In this document: positions 26,101 to 31,980 of the stretch, in pieces
How positions within the stretch are numbered: the stretch's first letter is position 1
Layout of the letters: every line of letters begins with the position of its first letter
Assembly (NCBI RefSeq): GCF_006937785.1
Contig: NZ_SJEE01000012.1
Location: forward strand, 62,001 to 126,000
Direction of reading: 5' to 3'
Source of the DNA: Pseudanabaena sp. UWO311
Lineage (GTDB): Bacteria > Cyanobacteriota > Cyanobacteriia > Pseudanabaenales > Pseudanabaenaceae
Length of the DNA: 64,000 nt
Notes under the pieces: model-generated
What the model was told of the DNA's origin: nothing
Seen by the model: the letters and a program-made list of their open reading frames with translations, nothing else
Database searches by the model: none
Program-made: the position numbers and the translations under genes

Positions 26101-27010
26101 GCGGATTTCGGGATTCTTTAGGGATGCCTTCCCAAATCTGATCGATTTATTTGATAGTGCGGTGAATGCAGTGGCGAATCTTGATGAACCTGCTGATCAG
26201 AATCCCCTAGCGGCAAAAGTCCAAGAAGAATCAGCACATTGGCAAGCAGAAGGGCTGACCATAGAACAAGCAGAAGAGCGATCGCGTTATCGGGTGTTTG
26301 GGTCGAAGCCAAGCGCTTATGGAGCTGGTTTGCAGGGCTTAATCGAGTCACAAAACTGGGAGAGCGAGCAGGATCTAGCCCGTGCATATATCAATTGGAG
26401 TGCCTACGCCTACACCAGCAAGTCTGAGGGTAAATCGGCTCCAGAAGCCTTTAATCAACGGCTCGGTAATATGCAAATCGTTCTGCAAAATCAGGACAAT
26501 CGCGAGCATGACATTCTGGATTCCGATGATTATTATCAGTTTCAGGGCGGAATGACGGCTGCGATCGCCTCGGTATCTGGCAATGCGCCAGAGGTATACT
26601 TTGGAGATAATTCACGGATGGCACAGCCCAAGGTTCGCAAATTGAGTGAAGAGATTGCACGGGTCTATCGATCGCGTGTCGTCAATCCCAAATGGATCGC
26701 AGGTGCGATGCGTCACGGCTACAAAGGCGCTTTTGAGATGTCAGCTACACTCGATTATTTGTTTGCCTATGATGCTACGACTAACTGCGTTTCTGACTTT
26801 ATGTATGAAGGAATTGCGGAAGCATATATTTTCAATCCTGAAGTCCAGAATTTTATTAAATCTAGCAATCCTTGGGCATTGCGCGACATGTCCGAGCGCT
26901 TGCTAGAAGCGAATCAGCGCGGGATGTGGCAAGATGTGACTGCGGATATGTTGGATCGCCTAAAGGCGATCGCAAATGATGCTGAAGGTGCGATCGAATC
27001 GCAATCATAG
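23192..27010 (+). CDS. cobN: Cobaltochelatase large subunit CobN
   Basis: Inserts cobalt into the corrin ring in B12 synthesis. 1272 residues, opening MHRIATISGGWN like cyanobacterial CobN proteins. The CobN/magnesium chelatase core contains AHIGKHGNLEWLPGKSVALS (about residue 568), NDPGEGSQAKRRSQAVILDH and DIRAVPTETAWDIGRKAADV. The window has no cobS or cobT. Cyanobacterial CobN is thought to borrow the ChlI/ChlD AAA+ subunits, and chlI is 24 kb away. Two G/C-rich palindromes are inserted in frame, at about residues 195-220 (PPQPPLRKGG) and 805-816 (PPTPLAKGG). ChlH was considered and rejected on its N-terminus. Confidence 0.9.
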   Translation: MHRIATISGGWNQSTDSVVFVDQQPAPIIIITAADTDIQTLAAATARLPEDFPQIRVVNVLQLQQQIAIDTYAEEVLASAKVIIVRLIGGQSYWSYGLEVVKETVANTGAILIVLPGDERPDPNLTSHSTTTLTLVNQAWQYFIEAGVENYHNLLKFIASEFLEFGSVYKTPQSVPRIGIYEVAYPQSSVSILELDPPQPPLRKGGEENSFSFLKGIEGDLGLAVILFYRAHYLSGNTAAIAALCDALTECNLKPLPIYVSSLKEPDVQAELIRYCLPESGQKVDVILNTTSFSLASLKTDSPQVDLWETLNVPVFQVIFSGGLRKTWANGTQGLTPRDMAMNMVLPEVDGRIITRAVSFKALQGQNSALQTEVLTYEPVRSRINFVADLAAKWVKLKHTEVGDRKIALILANYPNRDGRLANGVGLDTPASCLEILKALRSSGYSVGEIPETSDELMKLLTTGVTNDRESFGIRQVYQSLSLTDYQNYFQNLPEPVQNGISTRWNQPKQEQEFAIAGMQFGNIFVGIQPSRGYDLDPTLNYHAPDLEPTHDYMAFYHWVRDKFNAHAIAHIGKHGNLEWLPGKSVALSENCYPEAAFGAMPHFYPFIVNDPGEGSQAKRRSQAVILDHLTPPMTRAELYGGLHQLEGLIDEYYEAETLDPSRLGMIRDRLTALIKQENLHQDLGISLDRLEDSLNTILTTADGYLCEIKEAQIRDGLHIFGQCPEGRQLRDLVVAIARNPNANRMGLTRSIAQDWQLDFDPLTADLGELLESSLHPRLANCRIIGDAVEVIEEYAAELVAEILEEIPPTPLAKGGEIATELIWIRDRLLPSLYKTKQEITNLLRGLNGEYIASGASGAPTRGRPEVLPTGRNFYSVDIRAVPTETAWDIGRKAADVLIETYTQEHGEYPQTLGLSIWGTSTMRTGGDDLAEALALLGVQPVWDGVSRRVIDFEILPLSILGRPRVDVTLRISGFFRDAFPNLIDLFDSAVNAVANLDEPADQNPLAAKVQEESAHWQAEGLTIEQAEERSRYRVFGSKPSAYGAGLQGLIESQNWESEQDLARAYINWSAYAYTSKSEGKSAPEAFNQRLGNMQIVLQNQDNREHDILDSDDYYQFQGGMTAAIASVSGNAPEVYFGDNSRMAQPKVRKLSEEIARVYRSRVVNPKWIAGAMRHGYKGAFEMSATLDYLFAYDATTNCVSDFMYEGIAEAYIFNPEVQNFIKSSNPWALRDMSERLLEANQRGMWQDVTADMLDRLKAIANDAEGAIESQS
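23777..23852. repeat. Palindromic repeat inserted in frame in cobN (first)
   Basis: Outer arms GATCCCCCCCAGCCCCCCTT and AAGGGGATTGAGGGGGATC, with inner complementary C/G runs. It encodes PPQPPLRKGG... with no stop. Confidence 0.8.
25608..25640. repeat. Palindromic repeat inserted in frame in cobN (second)
   Basis: CCCCCCTTGCAAAGGGGGG core preceded by GATCCCCCCTA, a short version of the element at 23777. It encodes IPPTPLAKGG. Confidence 0.75.
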
Positions 27011-27011
27011 T

Positions 27012-27270
27012 AATGAAGTCACTTCGATTAATTGTTAATACGGCACGGTTATCAGCGATCGCAAAGGCTAATACGTCTTCATCGGGAATCCTTTGGTTGG
27101 CTTTTCCTGCTTCTTGGACTGTCAGAATATCATGCCCTAGCTCGCATAGTAGTTTGACGACAATTCTAGGGAATTGCTCATCGGCGTAGAGACTTGCTAT
27201 GTTAAGCTGCCTCTTTCTCGCCCATGAACTTCATCAATATGTGTTTCGGCAGTGTCATGATTTGTCTCTA
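27012..27270 (-). pseudogene. Decayed DUF433-DUF5615 toxin-antitoxin pair
   Basis: The minus strand from 27200 reads (I)ASLYADEQFPRIVVKLL... then VQEAGKANQRIPDEDVLAF, which is the start of DUF5615 PIN-like toxins. It runs into the cobN 3' end at about 27012, so the C-terminal half is lost. The start codon is ATA. Just before it (27201-27260) the other frame reads DTAETHIDEVHGRERGSLT-stop, the tail of a DUF433 antitoxin. Both partners are therefore broken. The normal order (antitoxin then toxin, overlapping) is kept. Confidence 0.8.
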
Positions 27271-27353
27271 TCGGTAAGTCGCGCAAGTAGTAAAAGCGAT
27301 CGCCTTTTTCTCCATCTCCCTTAATTCTTCCCAAATGCAGATACTGCCTTCAA
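27271..27353 (-). repeat. Cassette repeat R1 (displaced nuclease tail)
   Basis: The minus strand encodes YLHLGRIKGDGEKGDRFYYL then RDLPIET, homologous to the last ~28 codons of the nuclease at 31981-33399. Here the frame runs on into the decayed DUF433 tail. Confidence 0.85.
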
Positions 27354-27360
27354 TAAACTT

Positions 27361-27729
27361 TTAATCATCACTTTGCTGATAAATACGAATGCGTCCACGT
27401 TGAATGATCCAGAGTTTGCCTGTAATATCTTCACGTTCTAATCCATTAATTAGAGTCTGAATCGCATCTGTCAGATCGTCTATAGTTGCTCTAGGAGGTA
27501 ATCTTAAAACAGCTATTCCTTTGTATTGTGAAGGTACATATTGTAGAGGATTGCTAAAATCTATGTCGAGAGTAACTAGACAGCGATCTTCTTGCTGACA
27601 AACTTTTATGACAGTGGGATCTGAAGCTGAAATTAGTCTTTGCTCAAGGACAGTAGAAACATCGTAGCCTGCTTGTTTTAGCTGGTTTATGCCTCTTTGG
27701 CCAATATTCTCATCTAGTTTGAATTTCAT
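27361..27729 (-). CDS. DUF5615 PIN-like toxin
   Basis: 122 residues with the PIN-like acidic pattern MKFKLDENIG at the start and LVTLDIDFSNPLQY near residue 52. DUF5615 proteins are Mut7-C-like PIN-fold RNases that pair with DUF433 antitoxins. The gene overlaps the upstream DUF433 gene by four bases (ATGA). It lies between repeats R1 and R2. Toxicity is inferred from the family and its partner. Confidence 0.82.
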   Translation of the reverse strand: MKFKLDENIGQRGINQLKQAGYDVSTVLEQRLISASDPTVIKVCQQEDRCLVTLDIDFSNPLQYVPSQYKGIAVLRLPPRATIDDLTDAIQTLINGLEREDITGKLWIIQRGRIRIYQQSDD

Positions 27730-27974
27730 GCTGATTTCTCAATGGGAATATCAACATAGCGATCGCTTGACATTGCTGCTCCGTAAGCAATACAGGCATA
27801 AATATCTTCTGGTTGAAGTTGAGGATATTCTTCTAGCAATTCAGGGATGCTAGTACCATTCGCTAGAAAATCAAGGATTAGAGATACCCAAATGCGATGT
27901 CCTCGAATACAGGGTTTTCCAAAGCATATATTTGGATTGACTGAGATACGATTGAGAAGTTCTACTCGTTTCAT
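27726..27974 (-). CDS. DUF433 antitoxin
   Basis: 82 residues with the family pattern RISVNPNICFGKPCIRGHRI followed by VSLILDFLANGTSIPELLEEYPQL, a helix-turn-helix-like fold. It is the first gene of a DUF433/DUF5615 pair and is one of three DUF433 genes plus a remnant within 5 kb. Confidence 0.88.
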   Translation of the reverse strand: MKRVELLNRISVNPNICFGKPCIRGHRIWVSLILDFLANGTSIPELLEEYPQLQPEDIYACIAYGAAMSSDRYVDIPIEKSA

Positions 27975-28085
27975 GGCTGTATTTTTCTTTGATTTTAATC
28001 AGACTGCATGAATTACTAAATCGCTATTGCTCTAATTATTTCACATAACATTGTTGCCTATCTAATCACCAAATTAACAATTCAG

Positions 28086-28172
28086 ATCGCTAAGTCTCGT
28101 AGGTAGTAAATGCGATCGCCTTTTCTGACATCACTCTTATCTCTTCCCAAATATCCCGTCAATGGCGAAGAA
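28086..28172 (-). repeat. Cassette repeat R2 (displaced nuclease tail)
   Basis: Open on the minus strand as LSSSPLTGYLGRDKSDVRKG then DRIYYLRDLAI-stop. The frame is intact but the middle differs from R6, so it is an old or imported copy and not a recent duplicate. Confidence 0.85.
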
Positions 28173-28185
28173 CTCAGGCTTTAGA

Positions 28186-28413
28186 TTAGGCGGCGTAGCT
28201 ATAAACAGGTGTCTGAATTACACGCTTTGGTTCTTGACCGTCCAAAACAATTTGTTGTAGCAACATCACAGTTGATGGCGCAAAAAATTGCTCTCCTGTT
28301 TCTTCGTTTACACGAGCAGGAACATTCTCAATTAGGATGAATTTGCCCTTTAGTTCCAATGAGTAGGTTACTCGCTTTTCGACAATAAGCAAATCGGCGA
28401 TCAATACATTCAT
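28186..28413 (-). CDS. YgiT/MqsA-like antitoxin without zinc cysteines
   Basis: 75 residues. The middle reads FILIENVPARVNEETGEQFF, the signature of the MqsA/YgiT N-terminal domain, and it ends RVIQTPVYSYAA. The family normally binds zinc through two CxxC motifs. Here the positions carry no cysteine at all (N-terminus MNVLIADLLIVEKRVTYSLE). It follows a DUF433 gene and has no MqsR toxin beside it. Confidence 0.65.
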   Translation of the reverse strand: MNVLIADLLIVEKRVTYSLELKGKFILIENVPARVNEETGEQFFAPSTVMLLQQIVLDGQEPKRVIQTPVYSYAA

Positions 28414-28430
28414 CCAAAAGAATCCTCATA

Positions 28431-28649
28431 TTAGGCAGCCACACTCAACAAACTTCTTCCTAGCTCTTCCAAAAAGTAAATAACCTGTTCTCTCGTTACA
28501 GTCGGAAATCCATCCAAAAAATCATCAATCGATTCTCCCGCCTTGAGATAATCCAAAAGTGTCTGTACGGGAACTCTGGTATTTGTAAATACAGTCGTAC
28601 CACCCATAACATCAGAAGATTTGCTTATAAACTTGGAGTCTCTAAACAT
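28431..28649 (-). CDS. DUF433 antitoxin (orphan)
   Basis: 72 residues with the family pattern DVMGGTTVFTNTRVPVQTLL then LKAGESIDDFLDGFPTVTREQ. The usual DUF5615 toxin is missing; the next gene on the same strand, 17 bp away, is the YgiT-like protein. Either the toxin was lost or the two small proteins form an unusual pair. Confidence 0.85.
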   Translation of the reverse strand: MFRDSKFISKSSDVMGGTTVFTNTRVPVQTLLDYLKAGESIDDFLDGFPTVTREQVIYFLEELGRSLLSVAA

Positions 28650-28816
28650 AAATTTGTGATATTTAGATATATTTAATATTCTAGCAACTATCGATAAGCG
28701 ATCGCTACACTCATAAACCTATCAACAAGTAAAAGGCGATCGCCTATGCCGCGAATCATTAAGTAGTGTCATAATATAAAGCATCGTAACCAATGCGATC
28801 GCCAAAGGTAAATTTT

Positions 28817-29167
28817 ATGAACGCCAAACTGATTAATGGACAAACTAAGCTATCTATTAACGTCTTAGTCAAAAATGAAAAAGATGGCAGAGTCAGCGCT
28901 AGAGTATTAGGGCTACCTGAATATAGCGTTACTAGCAGCGATCGCAAATCAGCTATTTCTGAATTAGATCGATTAATTACTGCAAACTTATCAGAGAATG
29001 AAGTCGTATCTCTAGAACTAGAAATTCCTAAACGAAAACATCCTTGGCAAAAATTTGCAGGAATTTATAAAAATAGTCAGCTATTTGACTCCGTATTAAC
29101 CAACATTGACTCTCATCGCCGTGAACTGGATTCTCAGACAGCAATTCAAGAGGAAAAAATCGCTTGA
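28817..29167 (+). CDS. Probable antitoxin paired with a VapC-like toxin
   Basis: About 116 residues from the ATG at 28817. The N-terminal half (KLSINVLVKNEKDGRVSARV) looks like a HicB-type beta sheet, then a helix-rich tail. It overlaps the PIN-domain toxin by four bases (TTGA), which is the main reason to call it an antitoxin. It is the only plus-strand cassette within this TA run. Confidence 0.65.
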   Translation: MNAKLINGQTKLSINVLVKNEKDGRVSARVLGLPEYSVTSSDRKSAISELDRLITANLSENEVVSLELEIPKRKHPWQKFAGIYKNSQLFDSVLTNIDSHRRELDSQTAIQEEKIA

Positions 29168-29589
29168 GTCTATTGATACTCGATACCGATCATGCTTCTT
29201 TATTTCTCAAAGGAAATACTCTAGTTTGCGATCGCATATTTCAAACTGAACCAGATGACCTTGCTATCTCAGTCATAACGGCTGAAGAGATTTGCCAAGG
29301 ATGGCTTAGTGAAATTAATAAATATAGCCAAGCTAACCAGTCATCAAGACTACTTTTAGCCTATTCAGAATTCGAGAAATCTTTGGACTTCTTCCAAACT
29401 ATACAGAGACTTAGTTTTGATACTAACGCTTATAATCAGTTTGAGATTTTACGTCACCAATTTAGGCGTTTAGGTACGAGAGATTTAAGGATTGCAGCGA
29501 TCGCGTTATCTCTCAACGCCACTGTAATTACACGCAATGCAAAAGATTTTGGACAAATTCAAAACTTATCAATTGAAGATTGGTCTTAG
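29164..29589 (+). CDS. PIN-domain RNase toxin (VapC family)
   Basis: 141 residues with the PIN acidic residues in order: LLILDTDHASLF (D7), AEEICQGW, LGTRDLRIAAIAL and TRNAKDFGQI. VapC toxins cut tRNA or rRNA. The start is a TTG overlapping the antitoxin stop, since no ATG lies near the domain beginning. Confidence 0.87.
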   Translation: MSLLILDTDHASLFLKGNTLVCDRIFQTEPDDLAISVITAEEICQGWLSEINKYSQANQSSRLLLAYSEFEKSLDFFQTIQRLSFDTNAYNQFEILRHQFRRLGTRDLRIAAIALSLNATVITRNAKDFGQIQNLSIEDWS

Positions 29590-29601
29590 GTATAGAGCAA
29601 T

Positions 29602-29854
29602 CTACTTTTCGTAATGGAATTTACAGCTCACAATTATTAAAGAATCATCATTAATCTTATAGACTAAACGATGTCCATCAGAAATTCTCCTCGACCAACT
29701 GCCTTTTAGCTCGTACTTAAGCGGTTCAGGCTTGCCAATGCCGTCAAAAGGATTGATCAATCAAGCTAACAATTTTGCCATAGATTTTCTTATCCTCTTT
29801 TACTCAGTTATTAAAATCTTGAAATGCTTGTGGCTCAAATACGATATTTCTCAT
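29602..29854 (-). pseudogene. YoeB toxin pseudogene
   Basis: The minus strand from 29854 reads MRNIVFEPQAFQDFNN, then an in-frame TGA where YoeB has tryptophan, then VKEDKKIYGKIVSLIDQSF. A shift of frame follows, and it then reads DGIGKPEPLKYELKGSWSRR, ISDGHRLVYKI and ends SCKFHYEK-stop. The toxin is thus killed twice while its antitoxin (29835-30092) is intact. The closest intact relative in the window is the YoeB at 53320-53583. Confidence 0.88.
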
Positions 29855-30092
29855 GCCATTCCTCAGCAGAAATTGTTACAGAGCTTTCACCTTTTTCTAT
29901 ATTAGAAATTGCATCTAATAGCCTTTTACGATTTTTCTCATTCGATAGTAAGTACTCAGTTTCATCCTGATTATCAACTAATAGAATTACCTCAACCTGC
30001 GTACCCTCAATCAACTCTGGCGTATAAAGTTCAATCTTGCCATCTTTACCGACAGTTCCAATTTGCTTAATTGCCGTAACCATTGGCTGCAC
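29835..30092 (-). CDS. YefM/Phd-like antitoxin with a dead toxin
   Basis: 85 residues; the body matches antitoxins of YoeB pairs (ETEYLLSNEKNRKRLLDAIS, then acidic end). The AbrB-like N-terminus (KDGKIELYTPELIEGTQVEV) is different from the antitoxin at 53580. It overlaps the YoeB pseudogene by 20 bases. A TATAAT-like box lies about 20 bp upstream (near 30110), so it may still be expressed. Confidence 0.82.
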   Translation of the reverse strand: MQPMVTAIKQIGTVGKDGKIELYTPELIEGTQVEVILLVDNQDETEYLLSNEKNRKRLLDAISNIEKGESSVTISAEEWHEKYRI

Positions 30093-30149
30093 CTAATTTA
30101 TGTTCTCTATATTATAACTAACTTGACATCGGGAGATGTTCAAATTTTT

Positions 30150-30235
30150 ATGGTAAGTCTCGCAAGTAGTAAAAGCGATCGCACTTTTTACCAGCCTCTT
30201 CAACTCTTCCCAAATATCTTAAGCTAATGAGAAAA
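30150..30235 (-). repeat. Cassette repeat R3 (displaced nuclease tail)
   Basis: Reads FLISLRYLGRVEEAGKKCDR then FYYLRDLP-stop on the minus strand. It is in the same frame as, and directly after, the VapC stop codon at 30238-30240. It shares a left extension (TTTTCTCATTAGC) with R4. Confidence 0.85.
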
Positions 30236-30237
30236 TA

Positions 30238-30636
30238 TTAATCCCATATACGTGAAACTGGATAAGAATCAAAAGCGGTATCTTTGCTCACTAAGCTGAA
30301 GGAATAGTTTATTGCTTGGGCAATTAGTATGCGATCGAATGGATCTCGATGTTTTATCGGTGAATTTGGTAATGGAAGGCTAGAGTATATCTCAATATCC
30401 CTAATCGTAATTGGTAGAATTTGGATATTCATATATTGAAGTTCTATTGGTAATGCTTCAATAGGTCGATTTATTTGCAATTTACCAATATTAACTTTAA
30501 TGGAAACTTCCCAAAGACTGATAATGCTAAAATACAGATTATTCTGTGCGTCTACGATTTCTTTTGCTTTGGTACTAAGTTTAGGATCTTCGCTCAAATA
30601 CCATAAAATTACGTGTGTATCGAGAATATATTTCAT
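30238..30636 (-). CDS. PIN-domain RNase toxin (VapC family)
   Basis: 132 residues: MKYILDTHVILWYL (D6), the second acidic residue in ISLWEVSIKVNIGKL (E43), and PIKHRDPFDRILIAQAI with the DPFDR pattern of the Sll0205-like PIN group, then LVSKDTAFDSYPV. It lies two bases after the stop of its DUF2281 antitoxin. It is bounded exactly by repeats R3 and R4. Confidence 0.9.
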   Translation of the reverse strand: MKYILDTHVILWYLSEDPKLSTKAKEIVDAQNNLYFSIISLWEVSIKVNIGKLQINRPIEALPIELQYMNIQILPITIRDIEIYSSLPLPNSPIKHRDPFDRILIAQAINYSFSLVSKDTAFDSYPVSRIWD

Positions 30637-30637
30637 A

Positions 30638-30862
30638 TTACATATATTCCTCTAATTCTTCCAATGGCTCATCAAAATCACTTGACATAAAAATTTGACC
30701 AGCCCAACTACCATAGCCATGCTGTTGTTTTGCAGGTTGCTCATCAACGATTTTGACTATTGGATATTTGTTAAGTAGATATTCTGCATAATGCAAAAGT
30801 TCTGTTTTGAGTGTGTCTGGCATATTGATGACAACTTGCCATAAGGCGGTATCGGTATTCAT
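30638..30862 (-). CDS. DUF2281 antitoxin
   Basis: 74 residues. The helical start (NMPDTLKTELLHYAEYLL) and the later GYGSWAGQIFMSSDFDEPLE are typical of DUF2281 antitoxins of PIN toxins. A strong ribosome site AAGGAG precedes the ATG. It is coupled to the VapC gene downstream. Confidence 0.87.
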   Translation of the reverse strand: MNTDTALWQVVINMPDTLKTELLHYAEYLLNKYPIVKIVDEQPAKQQHGYGSWAGQIFMSSDFDEPLEELEEYM

Positions 30863-30900
30863 AATTTCTCCTTTTTGAGGTTTGCTAAAAATATATTAAC

Positions 30901-30986
30901 TTGGCAAGTCTCTCAGATAGTAAAAGCGATCGCACTTTTAGCCATCACTCTTATCTCTTCCCAACTATCTTAGGCTAATGAGAAAA
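30901..30986 (-). repeat. Cassette repeat R4 (decayed tail)
   Basis: Same sequence as R3 and R6, but the frame has two stops (LR-stop-LGRDKSDG-stop-KCDRFYYLRDLPS). It begins inside the 3' end of the broken nucleotidyltransferase gene. Confidence 0.82.
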
Positions 30987-31122
30987 CATCAATCCAAATA
31001 TCGATGTCTTTGGTGTATCGTGGATGTACATGTATGGCGACTGCATAGCCGCCAATGACTAAGTAGTTAACTTGGTTGCCGTTTAATAATTGTATAAATT
31101 CTTTGAAGTCTTGGTTGAGCAT
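30970..31122 (-). pseudogene. Truncated MNT-type nucleotidyltransferase
   Basis: The 50-residue minus-strand frame starts MLNQDFKEFIQLLNGNQVNY and carries the nucleotidyltransferase signature LVIGGYAVAIH...TKDIDIWID, then ends FSLA-stop where repeat R4 begins. Intact relatives run for about 140-180 residues more. The gene appears cut off by the repeat. Such proteins occur as toxins or partners in MNT-type TA systems. Confidence 0.75.
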
Positions 31123-31255
31123 TGTATTTGTATTGATGATATTCTTGGCGAATTTGTTCGAGGGTTTCTAGGCGTTTTTGGGGTGTTTGTTGTTGCCAGT
31201 ATTGAAAATCACTGACTTGTTGTTTGATGTTAGTTTTGATGATTACTTTTTCCAT
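31067..31255 (-). CDS. Small partner protein of the nucleotidyltransferase
   Basis: 62 residues, charged and helical (QQQTPQKRLETLEQIRQEYH, ending RLQRIYTIIKRQPS). It precedes the truncated nucleotidyltransferase and overlaps it by 56 bases in another frame. By position it is the antitoxin-like partner. I recognise the shape from cyanobacterial pairs of this kind but not a named family. Confidence 0.55.
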   Translation of the reverse strand: MEKVIIKTNIKQQVSDFQYWQQQTPQKRLETLEQIRQEYHQYKYNAQPRLQRIYTIIKRQPS

Positions 31256-31288
31256 GTTGTTTCTCTTCGTTTTAGTCTTCTTATTCTA

Positions 31289-31373
31289 TCGATAAGTCTC
31301 GTAAGTAGTAAAAGCGATCGCACTTTTCCCCTTTCTCTTCAACTCTTCCCAAATATCCCGCGAACGGTGAAGT
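31289..31373 (-). repeat. Cassette repeat R5 (displaced nuclease tail)
   Basis: Open as QTSPFAGYLGRVEEKGEKCD then RFYYLRDLSIE-stop, the closest match to the real nuclease end (R6). It has the same length between the GGATATTT and GCGATCGC blocks. Confidence 0.87.
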
Positions 31374-31441
31374 TTGTTTCTATTATTTCCGTCAAACAAA
31401 TGATTCAACAAGAGTAGAGTCCAAAAAGATAATCTGACTCA

Positions 31442-31651
31442 TTAGATTGAAATACCTTCGACAGATTCAATTATTTCCAAAGTTTCTTTCTGCTCATCTT
31501 CACTATCCAATATAGCCCATGTTGTAAATAATTGATTGATTCTTTGTCGTCTAAGATTTTGCTTTTCTGGATTGCAGTTATTAATCTCACTCATTGCATC
31601 ATCCCAAGCATTTGTCGATAAAGATTTAGTAATTCGCTGTTGTCGTGCCAT
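31442..31651 (-). CDS. Small hypothetical protein after a DUF433 antitoxin
   Basis: 69 residues, helical and charged (MARQQRITKSLSTNAWDDAM...). It starts two bases after the stop of the DUF433 gene, where a toxin would be expected, but it is not PIN-like. Function unknown; by position it may be a toxin or a second antitoxin subunit. Confidence 0.55.
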   Translation of the reverse strand: MARQQRITKSLSTNAWDDAMSEINNCNPEKQNLRRQRINQLFTTWAILDSEDEQKETLEIIESVEGISI

Positions 31652-31652
31652 G

Positions 31653-31979
31653 TTAAGCTGCCTCTTGCCTATGAAGGGCTGTTTCTATTTCATCAGGATG
31701 GGTTTCGGCGTAGCGCCATGCGTTTGCTAGGTCGGTTGCGGTGAGGGTGGGATAGTCTTCGAGGATGTAGGCTTCGCTTGCGCCTTGGTGTTGGAGGCTT
31801 ACTAGCAGCCATACGGGTATGCGGGTTTGACGAATGCAAGCGTCACCACCCATGACTCTTGGATTTTTTTCGATGCCTTGCCATGTGTTGCTAAGACTTT
31901 GGACTAGGATTTGGATTGCTTGAGATTTTTCTTCGGGGGTTAGGGATAGTAGTTGTGGTTGTAGTTCTTTGAGTGTCAT
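31653..31979 (-). CDS. DUF433 antitoxin, long form
   Basis: 108 residues. A helical N-terminal extension (MTLKELQPQLLSLTPEEKSQ) precedes the DUF433 core (NPRVMGGDACIRQTRIPVWL, then HQGASEAYILEDYPTLTATD). Its ribosome site AGGAGA lies inside the last codons of the nuclease gene, and the ATG starts right after that stop. It is thus coupled to the nuclease operon. Confidence 0.87.
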   Translation of the reverse strand: MTLKELQPQLLSLTPEEKSQAIQILVQSLSNTWQGIEKNPRVMGGDACIRQTRIPVWLLVSLQHQGASEAYILEDYPTLTATDLANAWRYAETHPDEIETALHRQEAA

Positions 31980-31980
31980 A

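Noticed and set aside
23192-27010. ChlH, the magnesium chelatase large subunit
   Set aside because: The N-terminus (MHRIATISGGWN) and length fit CobN and not the ~1330-residue ChlH.
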